DNA of 64,000 bases, taken from Phylloscopus collybita. Taxonomy: Eukaryota; Chordata; Aves; Passeriformes; Phylloscopidae. Positions 25,199-36,669 of this stretch are shown one piece after another. The position numbers were made by a program, and so were the translations under genes. The notes under the pieces were generated by a model. It was not told where the DNA came from, did not search any database, and saw nothing but the letters and a program-made list of their open reading frames with translations. Numbering within the stretch: the first letter of the stretch is position 1; every line of letters starts with the position of its first letter. Location: the NCBI GenBank assembly GCA_027886175.1, contig JAJNNQ010000004.1, forward strand, positions 16,039,501 through 16,103,500, written 5' to 3'.

Positions 25199-25305
25199 GC
25201 ACCGCACAGGCTGGGGAAGGTAACAATGGCCTATCAAGGTGGGTCATCAGGCCCCAAAACAGATGTAAATAGAATATACAAAACCCAGCTCCACAACCCA
25301 GGACA

Positions 25306-25310
25306 GCAGT
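25306..25310. repeat. Target-site duplication, right copy (gcagt)
   Basis: Exact repeat of 24,522-24,526, directly after the LTR end CCAGGACA. Confidence 0.85.
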
Positions 25311-26393
25311 GAACATGGTATTTGGGCTTTTTAATTTTTTGGGGGAGCTCTGTATCTCAAAGCCTGTCCATGCTAGATCAGAAATGGTTGCTTCCGCACC
25401 AATAAAGTGCAGATCTGTGTAAATCAGTAAATTCAGTTTCCTCATGTTGTAATGAAGAGCTGTAACACCTTGACTCTTGAGTTATTTTTCTTTATTTTCA
25501 ATCCAGGTTTGGACATCTTTTGCAGGAGAGATTACATGAATTTCTATACCACCTAGATTCTACTTTCATAGTCCAATAGAAAATGTTACATCACACAATA
25601 TACTTCTTGAGAAAACCCTCATGCCTACAATATGAAAAAGTCTCCATCAAAAAATTGATACTGAAACATCACTTGAAAATTACTTGCTTTTCAAAAAATC
25701 CAATTAATTAACAAGCGGTTTTCCGGCAAAACCATCTGTCCATTTCAAAAGACAATTAATATCTTTGTCCAGAACATTAAATCTTACATGGCCATAGGAA
25801 TACTAATAATTCAATACTGTACCATCTTTCTAGAGGGAAAATGTAGAATAGCTCTTTTGTAAACTCTGCTAAAAATGTATGAGATGTTTTTTGGTTTGGA
25901 AAATTTAATTTTTTTAATCCCTAACACTTAAATGTCACACACGCTAAAATCCACATGCATTCTACGCAAAGAAGATCAGAAACACGCAGCATATACTAAT
26001 AACAATGGGCCTACTAGTATGGAATCAGAATGCCTGTCTTAATATGAGCAGATCACATGTCTGTACAGCAAACAGACTGACAATACAAATTTTCTCAATA
26101 CGAAAACCTTTTGTCCCAAACTACTTTCTTGAAAATTATGACACAGTCAGGATAAATAAGTAAGTGTTATTATTTTTAAAATGCATATCTGTATTTGGTC
26201 TTGCCCAAGTAGAACAGGCAGAGGACAGAAAAAATAAATGGGGGAAAAGTTACCATTAAATAGAACTAAGATAGAAAATGCATTTTTTTCCTGTGTTAGA
26301 AATTATTTCAACAAGAGACTCAAGTATGTTACAGGAATATCTAGTAATACCATGGAAGCCAGAGATACAATCTTGGAGAAGGAAGCTATTTTC
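25311..26393. other. Unique sequence, nothing identified
   Basis: AT-rich DNA between LTR copy A and the next CR1. No gene was recognised. Confidence 0.55.
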
Positions 26394-26535
26394 ATCATAG
26401 AATCACAGACTGCCTTGAGTTGGAAGGGTTCTTAAAGGTCCTCTAGCTCTGGGAGTGGACAAGTATTCTATTCACTAGATAAGGTTGCTCAGGAATCCAT
26501 CCAACCTGGTCTTGACCACTTTCAGGGATGGAAAG
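26394..26535 (-). mobile_element. CR1 LINE 3' end, short copy, reverse orientation
   Basis: It starts ATCATAGAATCACAGA, then GAGTTGGAAGGGTTCTTAAAGGTC, which is the standard avian CR1 3' terminus in reverse, followed by AGGTTGCTCAGG...CATCCAACCTGGTCTTGA...TTTCAGGGATGG. The copy is 5'-truncated to about 140 bp. It ends a small open frame that begins upstream in unrelated sequence, so that frame is not a gene. Confidence 0.92.
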
Positions 26536-28333
26536 TGCAAGAGATTTTCTATTGCAATATCAGAAAATCAAAGAATTCTGAAAAGCAAAGGCATATTTGA
26601 TGATTGACTCCATTCCTAATCCAAGCTGATCCTAAAGCCCTCTACAAACTTTTCAAACCTGAAATCAACTCAGTGGCCCAGAAAAAAAACCTTTTGTCAT
26701 GCTCTGCTAATAAAAACCACAATGCCATTTAAAATCCACCAATTTCAAATGGTAAACACTCTTCAGACTTACTCTTCTCGCTTCATGCATTTGCAGGGTA
26801 AGTATTTCAAACTCTTTGGTATTGCTGCCAAAGGTCGTTGAAACCATCTCTTAAAACAATGTGTCTGGCTCTCAAAAGTCATCAAATGCTAATTTATTTT
26901 CCACAAATCTAATTGCATTATCAAAAGAACCCTCCTGTGCATGTGTTTAATTGACAAAAAAAACTTGGAAATACATTCTTGGTCATTACAATTTTTGTTT
27001 AGTGTTATAGAATTAGACGAAACTGGCAATTCACTTTAATTCTACTTCAGAACACAAAACCTGACAAATTCTCAAGCAAGCCGCCCCATTGATCAAAATG
27101 CCAGAAATTACAGAAAAAAGATTTGGAATGAAAAAGATAAAGGAAATGTGCAGGCAGAACTTCCCTCAAAAGATAATCAGCTTTCCAGATTAAAAAAATA
27201 TATATTTTCAGATTTCTTCTGTTTGACTGTGCACACACTGAAATCAAGTATCCATACATCCTATTAGACACCTCTTCAGAATTCAGCTGGATTTCATGAG
27301 TCTCATGTGAATTTATTTGTCCAATAACCTTCAACAGACATCTATTCATCCCATCCTTCCTTACACTCATATAAAAAGTTTGCAACCATGTTTTTGAGCA
27401 TAACTTCCAAAGGATTATTACTTCCATGACCATAACAACACTTCAGCTTCAATTAAAAACACCTCCTGATGTATTAACTCAGTTTATAAAGTCAGTATGA
27501 CTCAATGACAGTCGTATTGCTAATCTCAGCAAATGCTTTCCCTCCATCTGTTAATTGTCATGCCATTGTCAAATTGAGGGGAATATATTAAGTTGCCGCT
27601 TAAAGGTTATACTGCATTTTATCCACTCGGCTTTAGAAAGATATACTTTATGATGCAATAAGGAAGAATTTGCTTTAACTCCCAAAGCACCTTAACTCTC
27701 AGTTCCATTTTTTTTCCACCTTTATTCTAGTTCCTCCTTCCTGAAGAATCTAGTTTTCTCTCTATACACAAAACTTACAGAGTGTGAGGTCTTCACTTTC
27801 TTTCAGGAAACCAAAAAACCCATGTTTAACTCCAGGAACAGGCCAAATATGACTTTGAAATGTGAATGAACTGTAGAGAAGCATGAGGTCCCATTTTTAG
27901 TTCTATTTTTAAAAGTAAGAACCCATGTGGATTCTGAAAAAATATGTTATTATTGTAATTCTTATTATTATTATTATGAAATTACATCAGTAATGAAGCA
28001 GAATTACTGCTCACCATAAACCCTCTTGCAAACATGCACTTTTTTCCACAATATTTTTTTCAACATCTGGATAATTACTTAATTTTTTCCCTTTCCTAAA
28101 ACCCCATTTTTTATAAAATGTTGGTTGTCCTTTAGAATTATGAATTCCAGAATATTATATTACTTTTAAGTAAACACAAACTACAGTAATTGATTTAATT
28201 ATTGTTTCTGCAGATTTAGTACATATTGTTTCTTCTAGGTTCACACTTCTCAAATTTAAGAACCCAATGAGTCCTTTTTCTATCAAATATTGAATAAAAA
28301 TAAATGTGCTAACTATTAAGAAACATTAAATTT
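26536..28333. other. Unique sequence, nothing identified
   Basis: AT-rich DNA with a (TTA)n run at about 27,960-27,977. A 128-codon minus-strand frame (27,047-27,433) has no recognisable domain and is within what chance gives at this composition. Confidence 0.55.
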
Positions 28334-29039
28334 TGTCTTGGGTTATGGAACCAAAAATGTGTATTCTATTTCATCTGCTGAAAGCAGTTGGTGAGATGTT
28401 TTTTGCTTTATCTCTTGTAACTCTGGGGGGGAGGGGGGCAGGTGCCTTCTGATAATGGGCCAACTGTTCAAACCAGGTGGGGCAGTGTTCCTTATCTCTT
28501 TCACAATGGGTCATTAAGACTCCTCAAGCTGTTCTTCTCTCCAAGCTTGTCACAAGTTGTCCCATTGTGAGATGCTCCACCCAATGGGGGGTGCCAACCA
28601 TTCCTACCTAAATAAAAACTGAGACTCAGGAACACGAAGGGAGGAAGACTGTTCCATCATCTTCTCACCATCACTGGATCCTTTTCTACAGGATCATCTC
28701 CACTCAAACAGAACCACATCTGCCACTCCAGGAGGACACACTTTTGGACTGCTTCCAACACCCTGACCAACAGGGTGTCAGGTTGTAGCTCTGACTCTGT
28801 CATGGTTTTTCCAGGATTGTTGTTTGTTTGTTTGCTTGTTTGGTTGGATGGTTTTGTTTTCTACTACATTTGTATTGTTAATATTCCTAGTAAACAACTG
28901 TTACTCCTATTCCCAAACCTTTGCCTGAAAGCCCTTATTTGCAAAATTATAATTTGGCAGGGGGTGAGGGGTTTACATTCTCCATTCCAAGGGAAACTCC
29001 AGCTTTCCCTGCAGATACCTGTCTTTCCAAACCAAGACA
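28334..29039 (+). mobile_element. Solo LTR, copy B (706 bp)
   Basis: It starts TGTCTTGGGTTATGG and ends CCAAACCAAGACA, flanked by aattt (28,329-28,333) and aatct (29,040-29,044), a 5-bp target duplication with one mismatch. Promoter-like signals read on the plus strand: a CCAAT box (28,581), a TATA-like CTAAATAAAAAC (28,609-28,620), and the variant polyadenylation hexamer AGTAAA (28,889) about 150 bp before the end. No retroviral genes flank it, so it is solo. It is a sister of copy A in inverted orientation 3 kb away. The 106-codon frame at 28,775-29,095 runs through the LTR end and is not a gene. Confidence 0.9.
28501..28620 (+). promoter_or_regulatory. Putative LTR promoter of copy B
   Basis: TCACAATGGG (28,501-28,510) and its exact reverse complement CCCATTGTGA (28,561-28,570) form a 10-bp inverted repeat 50 bp apart. 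They are followed by CCAATGGGG (28,581) and, 24 bp later, the TATA-like TAAATAAAAAC. This is a plausible RNA polymerase II core promoter; transcription would start near 28,640. Activity is not shown by the sequence. Confidence 0.45.
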
Positions 29040-29044
29040 AATCT

Positions 29045-31349
29045 ACAGTAAAAATACTAAAAATCTTATTCAGACCACAAGAAGTATGTAATTGAATATA
29101 TTTTTTTTGCTGTCAAAGCACCTATTGCTTCTCTAGAAGGTAAAATATTTTTCCTTCCTTGTGCAACACCCCTATGCAAGGTTATCACTTCAATTAATCT
29201 ATTCCCTCCCATTATTTTATTAAAACATAATCTGCTGCTCTACTGTAGAAATTCCCAGCCTGCTGCTAAACACTAGATTCTGCCTAAACTTGTCTAAATA
29301 TGCTTCAAGATTTCATACAGCTTTAGATGACAGTATATCAACATAAAAAAGGATTTCCACCCAGATAAATCTGATAATGACTTGCTAAAGTTGTCAATTG
29401 TTTATCAGTTTATGTTAAAAGCCAGCTGATTTCTGTGCATATGCAGCTGGTTAAAGCACAGTTCAGGAGAGTTCAGCTGACATACTTTTATCCATAAGAA
29501 GTAAACTGGGTAATGTGAGTCAGCTTTTCAAATCCACAAAGATTTTCAGGCAGAAGAATGAAGTTAAATGTTACATTTTCATAATAGCTTAGCCTCTTCA
29601 AACCATTGCAAAGCTGGCATGCAACCTCATCGTAAGAAGCACAAGCCACCCTGAAATTGAACATGCAGCAGATTTTCCTTATTTTACCAAGATCTCAGAG
29701 ATTCTTTCCTCAATAATGAAGCAACAACTTGTCTGAATTTAGTAAGTAAAAGGACTCATATTTCTTGAAAATTATTTAATCCCAAATACCCTTTATAGCA
29801 CACAAAATACTTTTTCGAGCTTTAGTACCCATTACATTGCTTTATGTTTTCACAACAACCAAGAACACTTTATTACTGGATTGGGGGTTGTTTTGTTTGT
29901 TATTGGGGCCCTTTTGTTTCTTTGTTTGATTCTTTGTATTAGGACCTAAGCAACTAAAATTTTATCTACAGGACATTTGGGTAGACCCTTCAAATTTCTT
30001 AGTCTTAGTTGGAGTTTACTGTAAGCTAAATAAGAATAATATTGTACCATTCACATATGTCAATATTTAAACAATTTATTTACTTTCTATCATCTTTTTC
30101 ACTGCCATAAGAGTGTGATGTCTTTCACTTCTGCTTATAATGTAAAACTTTTAATTAGAACAAGAAATATTTTCATCACCTTTACCAGAATTCTGTGATT
30201 TTTGTAGGCAATTGTATTAACATAATTCTAATTAACATTAAGGTTTTTAATAGACACATATACTTACGTCCACTGCTTTTTACTGAAATAAACAATAGGC
30301 AAGCTTATTATTCTCCTAGTACAAGAAAAAAAGAAGACATAAACACTGTAAGCCATAATTTACTGTAATGACTTGATGAATCTTGAGTCATAAAATAACA
30401 CTCAATGTTTAGTGTTCTGCAGGAAAGCAGAGAAATGAGATATAAAAGAGGGAAAAGTCTACAAGACATGTACTCTGCATATAGAGAAATACTTAAAGAT
30501 GCTGAAAGCAATTTTCTCTCTCCAAATATGTGTCACAGCATTTTTCAGAAACAGTATCTACACCTAAGCAACTGTTAACATGTTCAAGCCTGTTATGATT
30601 ATAACATTCAGCATAACAGCAGTACAGCTCTAGCTGAAAACCTTGCTGTGTCTCCTCAGCTCCATTTGTAAGAATCTCAAACACAGGCTGCAGAGACAAT
30701 CTTTGTTCTTCGTTTGGTCAGTTTTTCTTGTTGACAACTTTTTTTTATTTTTGTCTTTACAGCAATGAAGAAAACGAAGAACTTGTTAAATGCACATTAC
30801 TGCCTTGGTTCTTCTGTACGGAAGTAGTTCAGCATTTGATAACTCTGCAAATTTACTGGCATATGTGCAACAAAATGCAGCTCAACATTTGGGCAGCTTA
30901 TGATTTCACAAGGCAACTGCAGAGGTCATATACAATAGATATTTTCTGAGGTCCATCCAAATAAAAGGAATTGAACAAAAGCAATCTGTGCTGATGACAT
31001 TGACATAATCATAACTGAAAAATGCAATGCGGCAAAGAATATAATGTCAAAATAATATTGCAATAGCTAGTTTGAATATTTAGAAAGTTCAGCAAATCTA
31101 GTGCCCATATATGCAGGAAATATTATACATAGTATTCTACATCATTAAGCGTGAAGTTACAGGGCATCTAGAAAGAGAAAGGGAATACAGATCCTAAGGA
31201 ATACTGAAAACTTTGTGTTTAACACTATGTCAGTGGTATAATGCTACACCATTAAATGTAGAGAAGAGTTACCAGTCTAAAGGCAGTGGGAGTCTACCTC
31301 AGCTCCCCCAAATTCTTTCACAATGCAGGATTCTTTAAGTTTATTACAG
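29045..31349. other. Unique sequence; possible splice-bounded microsegment
   Basis: No gene or repeat was recognised. On the minus strand 30,268-30,282 (15 nt) lies between a TTGTTTATTTCAG acceptor-like string and a GTAAGTAT donor. On the plus strand a strong acceptor-like TTTTGTCTTTACAG ends at 30,762 and is followed by an open frame to 30,949. Neither is supported by homology. The 68-codon, cysteine-containing minus-strand frame at 30,493-30,699 is not recognised. Confidence 0.45.
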
Positions 31350-31525
31350 AGCATAAATACAACAGGAGCTTAAATATGACTGAGAGAGAAAGAAGAGGAT
31401 AAGATGTTGGAATAAAAACAAACGGACATAAATTAACCAAATATTCACTTCAAACTGAAATAAAGGTTCCTAAATACTGTGACAGAGAAGCCTGGAAGAG
31501 TCTTGCTATCAAAGTAATGGGGAAA
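31350..31525 (+). mobile_element. Ancient CR1-like LINE tail, forward orientation
   Basis: AGCATAAATACAACAGGAG, AAACGGACATAAATTAACC, and CACTTCAAACTGAAATAAAGGTTCC...GAAGCCTGGAAGAGTCTTGC follow the pattern of amniote CR1 ORF2 and 3' regions of the kind common in turtles and crocodilians ('acaaatggatataaactggcc ... ttagactt...aggtttctaa'). It is strongly diverged and untranslatable, which suggests an insertion older than the avian CR1 pieces elsewhere in the window. The ends are approximate. Confidence 0.6.
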
Positions 31526-32506
31526 AAAATCTGAATTAATTTTATAATGAAGATCAGAGAACTTACAAAGGTGCTATAAGACAGAGCAATCTAATGAAAA
31601 CAAGGAAATAATAGCAGACTTTTAGGTCCGGATTTCCGAATTCTCATCTAGAGAGTGATGCACTGTAAATCAGAAGGTATCTCTGAGTGCTATATCACCA
31701 AATACATTAGAAGAAAGTAAATTCAGAGGTATTAGAGAATACTAGTTTCTCAGCACAGTAAATATTAAGCCACAATAAAAATAAACCAAAAATCCACTGG
31801 ATATTGACAGCTAAGATCAGCTAGCGCCACAAGCCTCTGAACCCTAAAATCATCACGAAGCTCAAAACAAACAAGCAGCCACCCACATTCCTTACTCTCT
31901 GCCCATTGATTGCAATGCTGTTGCTAATGTGACCCAACATGACATAAAGCTTTCAGTTCTACATCCAACACATCATCAATAGCAACATGTACCTTAACTT
32001 TACCACAACCACAAAATCTCAGAAGCAGGCTTTCTACTACCATGAAGCGACAAATAGTATATCAGTTTGTCGGCCCATTTGTTTATTTTGCTTCAGTATA
32101 TGTGACAGGTAGTAAGATAAAAATCCACTCTGCCCAGACCCTCAGTTTTGTGTATCACCCCCGAGATACTCAGTACACTAACCAGCATCTCTCCCACACC
32201 TAATTTTCTATCAAATATCCTAAACCATGTTAGACTCAGTGATGTCAGAAATAGCTTCAGGGAATATTGTGTATTGTCACTGTGAAACAGGCACAGCAGG
32301 TTACTTCAGAGAATAATCTCTTTCATTAAAATTTTAAGAAGTGAAATATCATTAGATGATTCACTCTCTGAAACCTGTATTGTTTTGTAAAATAATTGAA
32401 AAAGTAGTTCACTGATTTACTTATTTTTCCCTTTAATTCTCTTGGGCAGAGAGGAAAGAAAGTCTTCAAAATTTCTCAGAAGCAGTTTATTTTACTCCTG
32501 CATTTG
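31526..32506. other. Unique sequence, nothing identified
   Basis: AT-rich, no recognised element. Confidence 0.55.
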
Positions 32507-32530
32507 AGATTGGCCCAAAAGGGCCAATCT
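32507..32530. repeat. Perfect 10-bp hairpin with AAAA loop
   Basis: AGATTGGCCC and GGGCCAATCT are exact reverse complements around AAAA. The arms include CCAAT/ATTGG on both strands. It could be a foldback or a divergent pair of CCAAT boxes; no promoter context is visible. Confidence 0.8.
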
Positions 32531-34879
32531 GTAGCTAAATGAATACATGCAGAATATTTAATTTTGCTACCATCATAGCACTGATTTCCACACAACAGAA
32601 AGACAACATTTTCAGTCAGCTCTTGTCCAAATTGAAAATCTCCAATCTTCTTATCTGTTTTCATATTATCTCATCTCCTACAGCCTACTGCTTCGGCACC
32701 AAAAAAAACCTGAAGCTTTCTTTATTCAAATTTGTCTTTAAATGCAGTCTTCTGATGCTTTTTTCAGATACACAACAGAAACTAACTTTAACTTTCTTCT
32801 TGTGCTTTCATTCAGCTAATTGATATAAAAAGAACATTTAAACTGCAAAGGAGATTTAGGAGACTGAATTGAGGAGATTTTGTAGAAGGAAGGAGGTTTT
32901 GTAGAAGGATCCTGTCACACTTCAGTAATTGTATATAACTAAACAATCTGCACTTGAATGAAAACACATTTGATGTTCTTAATGAAAGTTAAAGTTTCCC
33001 ATTCCTCAACAATTGCTTTGAAAACTGAGGACCTGTATGAAGGCACATTCTGATTTCTAAAAACAAATTTGTAAAAAAGTAACACGTAGTAGAATCTTGT
33101 GCATCTTTAGGGGGGGGTTGTTTGTTTGTTTGTTTGTTTTTAGAAGAAATAGGACCTATTAAAAAAACTAAAGACGAAGCAAGCAAATTCCTTGTCAGGC
33201 ACATGTCTGTATGAACAAACACGGAGTAAACAGTAAATTCACACATCAGAGACCATGAGCACTAAGAAAAAGTTAATAAAAGACTATGCAAATTCCAGCT
33301 AAATGGTTCACAGAAGCCATAGTGTAGGAATTGTCTGAATAGCTTATTTTATGAGGGTGAAAAAGAAAAGGGAGATTATGCTTTTTATCTGAAATATTTG
33401 AAAAAGAGCAGTGTTTCTCAGCACAAGTCAAAAGCTACCACAATATATAGCCACTAAACACAACGCCTATCTTTACATGCTGCTTTCAAGGATCTCTCTG
33501 TTGAGAACAGGAGATAAAAAAGAGTAAGTATGTGTAAAATATACATTATAGATTTTATACAGAAGAGAGGAGCAGTTCCAGCATGTGAGAACAACACAGA
33601 GTTTAAAAAAATCTGAACATGTCTTGAAATGGTCAGTCTTTGCAAGCAGTTGGTGGTGAAGGATTTACAAGATTTTATTCTGTTATTATTTTTACTTTTC
33701 TGTAACTGACATTTCAACATTGTCATTCATTCTACATCAAAATCTACCCTACTGCTAATTGTGGATGTCTGCATAACTACCATAACCCCAGGACAACAGA
33801 TGATGTAGTATTACAGTCTCAGTACTAAAGTACTGGATTTGCACAGACACACAAGAATGAAACACAGCAGAAAAGGGGCCCCTGGCCACCTGCTGTTCTT
33901 CCCTCCTCTCAGCTATCTTTCCTTCCCTAAATGATAAATCTGCTCTATCACATTAACAGCAGTAACTTTACAAACATCCATTTTAAGATCTAGCATTTCC
34001 AAATAAAAATATCAATTCTAGGCAGAAAAGGGAAGACAAAGAAAGGAAGACAATCTAATGAGAGTAGCAATCCACCTGAGTTTTTATTTGTTCACTCCTG
34101 ATATGCTTTGGGATATATTGTTCAATTAATATCATACGAAGATAACAATTGTGTTAATCTTTGTAAAAATTCAGTCAGGAACATGCATATTGATCATTCT
34201 CTGATTGCCAGTAATTCTCATCAAACTTTACAACGCATTTGAAAACAGGACAAACTGTTCTCCCCTTCCCTGGTATGCTAGTAATTAAAAGAAAAATATT
34301 TAATCGAGATCAAATGTTTGCTATTAAGCTCTGTAGTTTTAAAAAACTAAACAAGCAGCTTAGAAGTTGAAATATTCAGGAATAGAAATAGAAGCATGAA
34401 AATGTTTTGAGGCTTTAACTATTAAATATAGGAAATCTTGGGTGGCACACTGCCTTGCAAACTGTTGATTGTGTCACAGGGCATATCAGGATTAAAATGT
34501 GAGAAGAAGAATTAGAAATTATTTACAACCTCTTTCTTATGCCCAGTATCTTTCTTCTCCCTCAAATAAAAAAAAAAAATAATTCTAAATGAACTGCAAA
34601 ACATTTTATACTGTTTCAAGCTCATTTTTGGAAACCAAACATCCAAATCCTTACTTCGTCTGGAAATTTTAGTTTTCTGACCTGACTTCATAAACGGTAT
34701 TGATGTCAAGGTATTACCAACTTCCAACCTCCTAATTTTTTTTTTTTTTCTTTTTTCAGGCTGAAAGAATTTAAGCTTTCAATATAGCCAGTTAAGAATG
34801 TTTCACTACAGTAACTTTGGGGTAGAAAATGCTGAATTTGACATGTCCCTGAAAAAAACCTTAATTCTAACAAAGAAAT
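32531..34879. other. Unique sequence with (GTTT)n microsatellite
   Basis: A (GTTT)n run lies at 33,120-33,141 directly after seven G. A T-rich tract ends as an acceptor-like TTTTTTCAG at 34,759, followed by stops in all three frames within about ten codons. No gene was recognised. Confidence 0.55.
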
Positions 34880-35230
34880 AGCTAGAAACATGCCTCCTCT
34901 TCTGTCTGCTTCTCTGCCTGCTTCCCTGGGCCTGAGGACCATCAAGAACACAAGGGTTCCCACATTTTCTACTAGTCTGTCCAGAGGGCTGCTGCAGAGA
35001 AAAAAATACTGAGACACTCCACAGGTTGGGATTTCCAAACCGGTGCCAGCCCTGGTTTATGGACAATAAAGGTACTGGGGTTTCTGAGCTCTGCACCCGA
35101 AGGCAGCACCTCTGGAGCCTGCTGGAAGCTCTGGCAAACAGGCTCTCTGGTGGCCAGATGGATCTCAAGGCTACCAGTGCTTCTGGGTGGCAGCTGGTCA
35201 AACACCTGCTAGTCTGTCATACTGTGTAGC
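34880..35230. other. GC-richer island of unknown origin
   Basis: This 350-bp segment is visibly richer in G and C than its surroundings and open for long stretches on the minus strand (up to 131 codons, 34,806-35,201), giving Arg/Ser/Pro-rich peptides without a known domain. CpG is rare, so it is not a CpG island. It may be a worn transposon or pseudogene piece; I recognise no family. Confidence 0.35.
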
Positions 35231-35294
35231 CTAAAAAGTCATCCAGCACCTGCTAAGTCCTTTGTAAGAAACCAAGATCCCTACCTGTATGTCA

Positions 35295-35326
35295 CCTTCC
35301 CACATCTACTGTTAGGTGTGGGAAGG
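35295..35326. repeat. 14-bp stem hairpin
   Basis: CCTTCCCACATCTA (35,295-35,308) pairs with TAGGTGTGGGAAGG (35,313-35,326) through 14 pairs, one of them G-U, around the loop CTGT. No adjacent element or gene explains it. Confidence 0.75.
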
Positions 35327-36540
35327 CTTTGTAGTTATTACAGCCTCAGCCTGCTTGATAAAGGCGATGGCCTTTCATTGCAAAGGACAAAACAGAGTAA
35401 GTACCTGGTGTTCATTTGTGTTGCTGGTGGATCGAATATTGGATCGAAAAGACAGACAGAAAAGAACACAATAAATTAATCTTTTCTCTCCCTTGTCCCT
35501 TCACTGCACTTGATTTTGTACTCTGCAACGCTACTGATTTAACCACATTTGTGGTATCATCCAAGAGAAACAGTTTGCCCCTTAAAATTTGGATTTGGAC
35601 ACATAACTCAGGCTGTTTTCACTTATATTTCAACTGAAACATTTGGAAAGCAAAAGACTACATATACTATGACACCTTAGATCCAGAAATACTGACCCAT
35701 TCTGTATGAAATATTTACCAACCAAATCTGAAGGGTAAAATCAAATAAACAGATGTTCATTAAACAACAGATTACTTTAAACACTATCATATAAACTGGT
35801 CCAAATATGCATGAAAAAAGCCTTAAAGTCAACCACTGTATCTGTTGCAATGTGAGCAACACATAAACAGCTTAAAAGGAATAGTAAAATCATAAGTTTC
35901 TGAGCACAGCCAGTAAACCAGGAAAACAAGAGTAGCTTCTTAAACAAAATAAGCTTTGAAATGAAGTAGAAGTACACTGTGCTGAAAATGGATGAGAAGC
36001 TGGTGAGGTGTCCAGTAATGATGCATTTAAGTAAGCAATTTGGCTAGAATTTGCAGTCATCTGTGAATAATTTATCAAATTGAGCAAAGCAGCTCAAAAG
36101 AGTACACTGGCTAAAAACCACTGAATATTTTTGCAGTGATAAAATTCAAAGTCTCCCTCAGTTTCAGTTCCTTTACTTCTAAATCCATAAAATCCATGTT
36201 CAGTGAGAACATTCCAGTACACTGCCTAGGTGACAGCTGATCACAGACTATATTTTCCCTCAAAATATTCCTGAATAAACCATAAAAATGGTAAAAGGCT
36301 TTCTTCTTTCTCTGAGAAAACAAAACAAACACAAAATACACTGTATTTTGTATTTGAAATATTTAATACCTCAGCATTGCACAGGTTAACATTGAGACAG
36401 TATGCTCTCCACACATGCTGCAAAGTATCAGGGCCTGAGATCAGGCACACTTGCTTATCCCAGAAGTCACACATTCTGTCCTCAGTAGCCTATACACAGC
36501 CTGGATTATAACAGAGTCTTCATGTAGTAACCATCAAACC
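35327..36540. other. Unique sequence, nothing identified
   Basis: No gene or repeat was recognised. Confidence 0.55.
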
Positions 36541-36590
36541 CCGCCCCCCCCCCAAAACAAAACAAAACAAAACAAAACAAAACAAAACAC

Positions 36591-36626
<36 letters not shown>

Positions 36627-36669
36627 ACAAAACAAAACAAAACAAAAAAAAACAAACAAACAAAAACAA
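36541..36669. repeat. C-run, (AAAAC)n and poly(A) compound repeat
   Basis: A C-rich start (36,541-36,553) leads into seven or so AAAAC units, then a poly(A) run of over 30 bases, then further AAAAC and AAAC units. It is a compound microsatellite, and the Lys/Asn/Thr-rich and Phe/Val-rich reading frames across it are artefacts. Confidence 0.95.

Larger units (their letters stand above)
24527..25305 (-). mobile_element. Solo LTR, copy A (779 bp)
   Basis: The ends are TGTCTTGG and CCAGGACA (inverted terminal repeats with one mismatch), bounded by an exact 5-bp duplication, gcagt. No internal retroviral genes flank it, so it is a solo LTR left by recombination between two LTRs. It is homologous to copy B at 28,334-29,039 in opposite orientation: in the sense direction both start TGTCyTGGGTTrTGGA, share the R-U5-like half (GACAGAGTCAGAG block, TTATAATTTTGCAA, AAGACAGGTATCTGC) and end CCAAGACA. 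Sense is set to minus from copy B, whose promoter signals read outward that way. The promoter half differs from copy B: it has a C-rich tract (25,140-25,166) and a 22-bp tandem array. All long open frames here are repeat artefacts. Confidence 0.9.

Noticed and set aside
24779..25445. Six overlapping open frames of 66-179 codons on both strands, with periodic Gln/Pro/Cys/Arg peptides
   Set aside because: They come from the 22-bp array in LTR copy A. A stop-free unit whose length is not a multiple of three opens every frame; there is no domain and no gene context.
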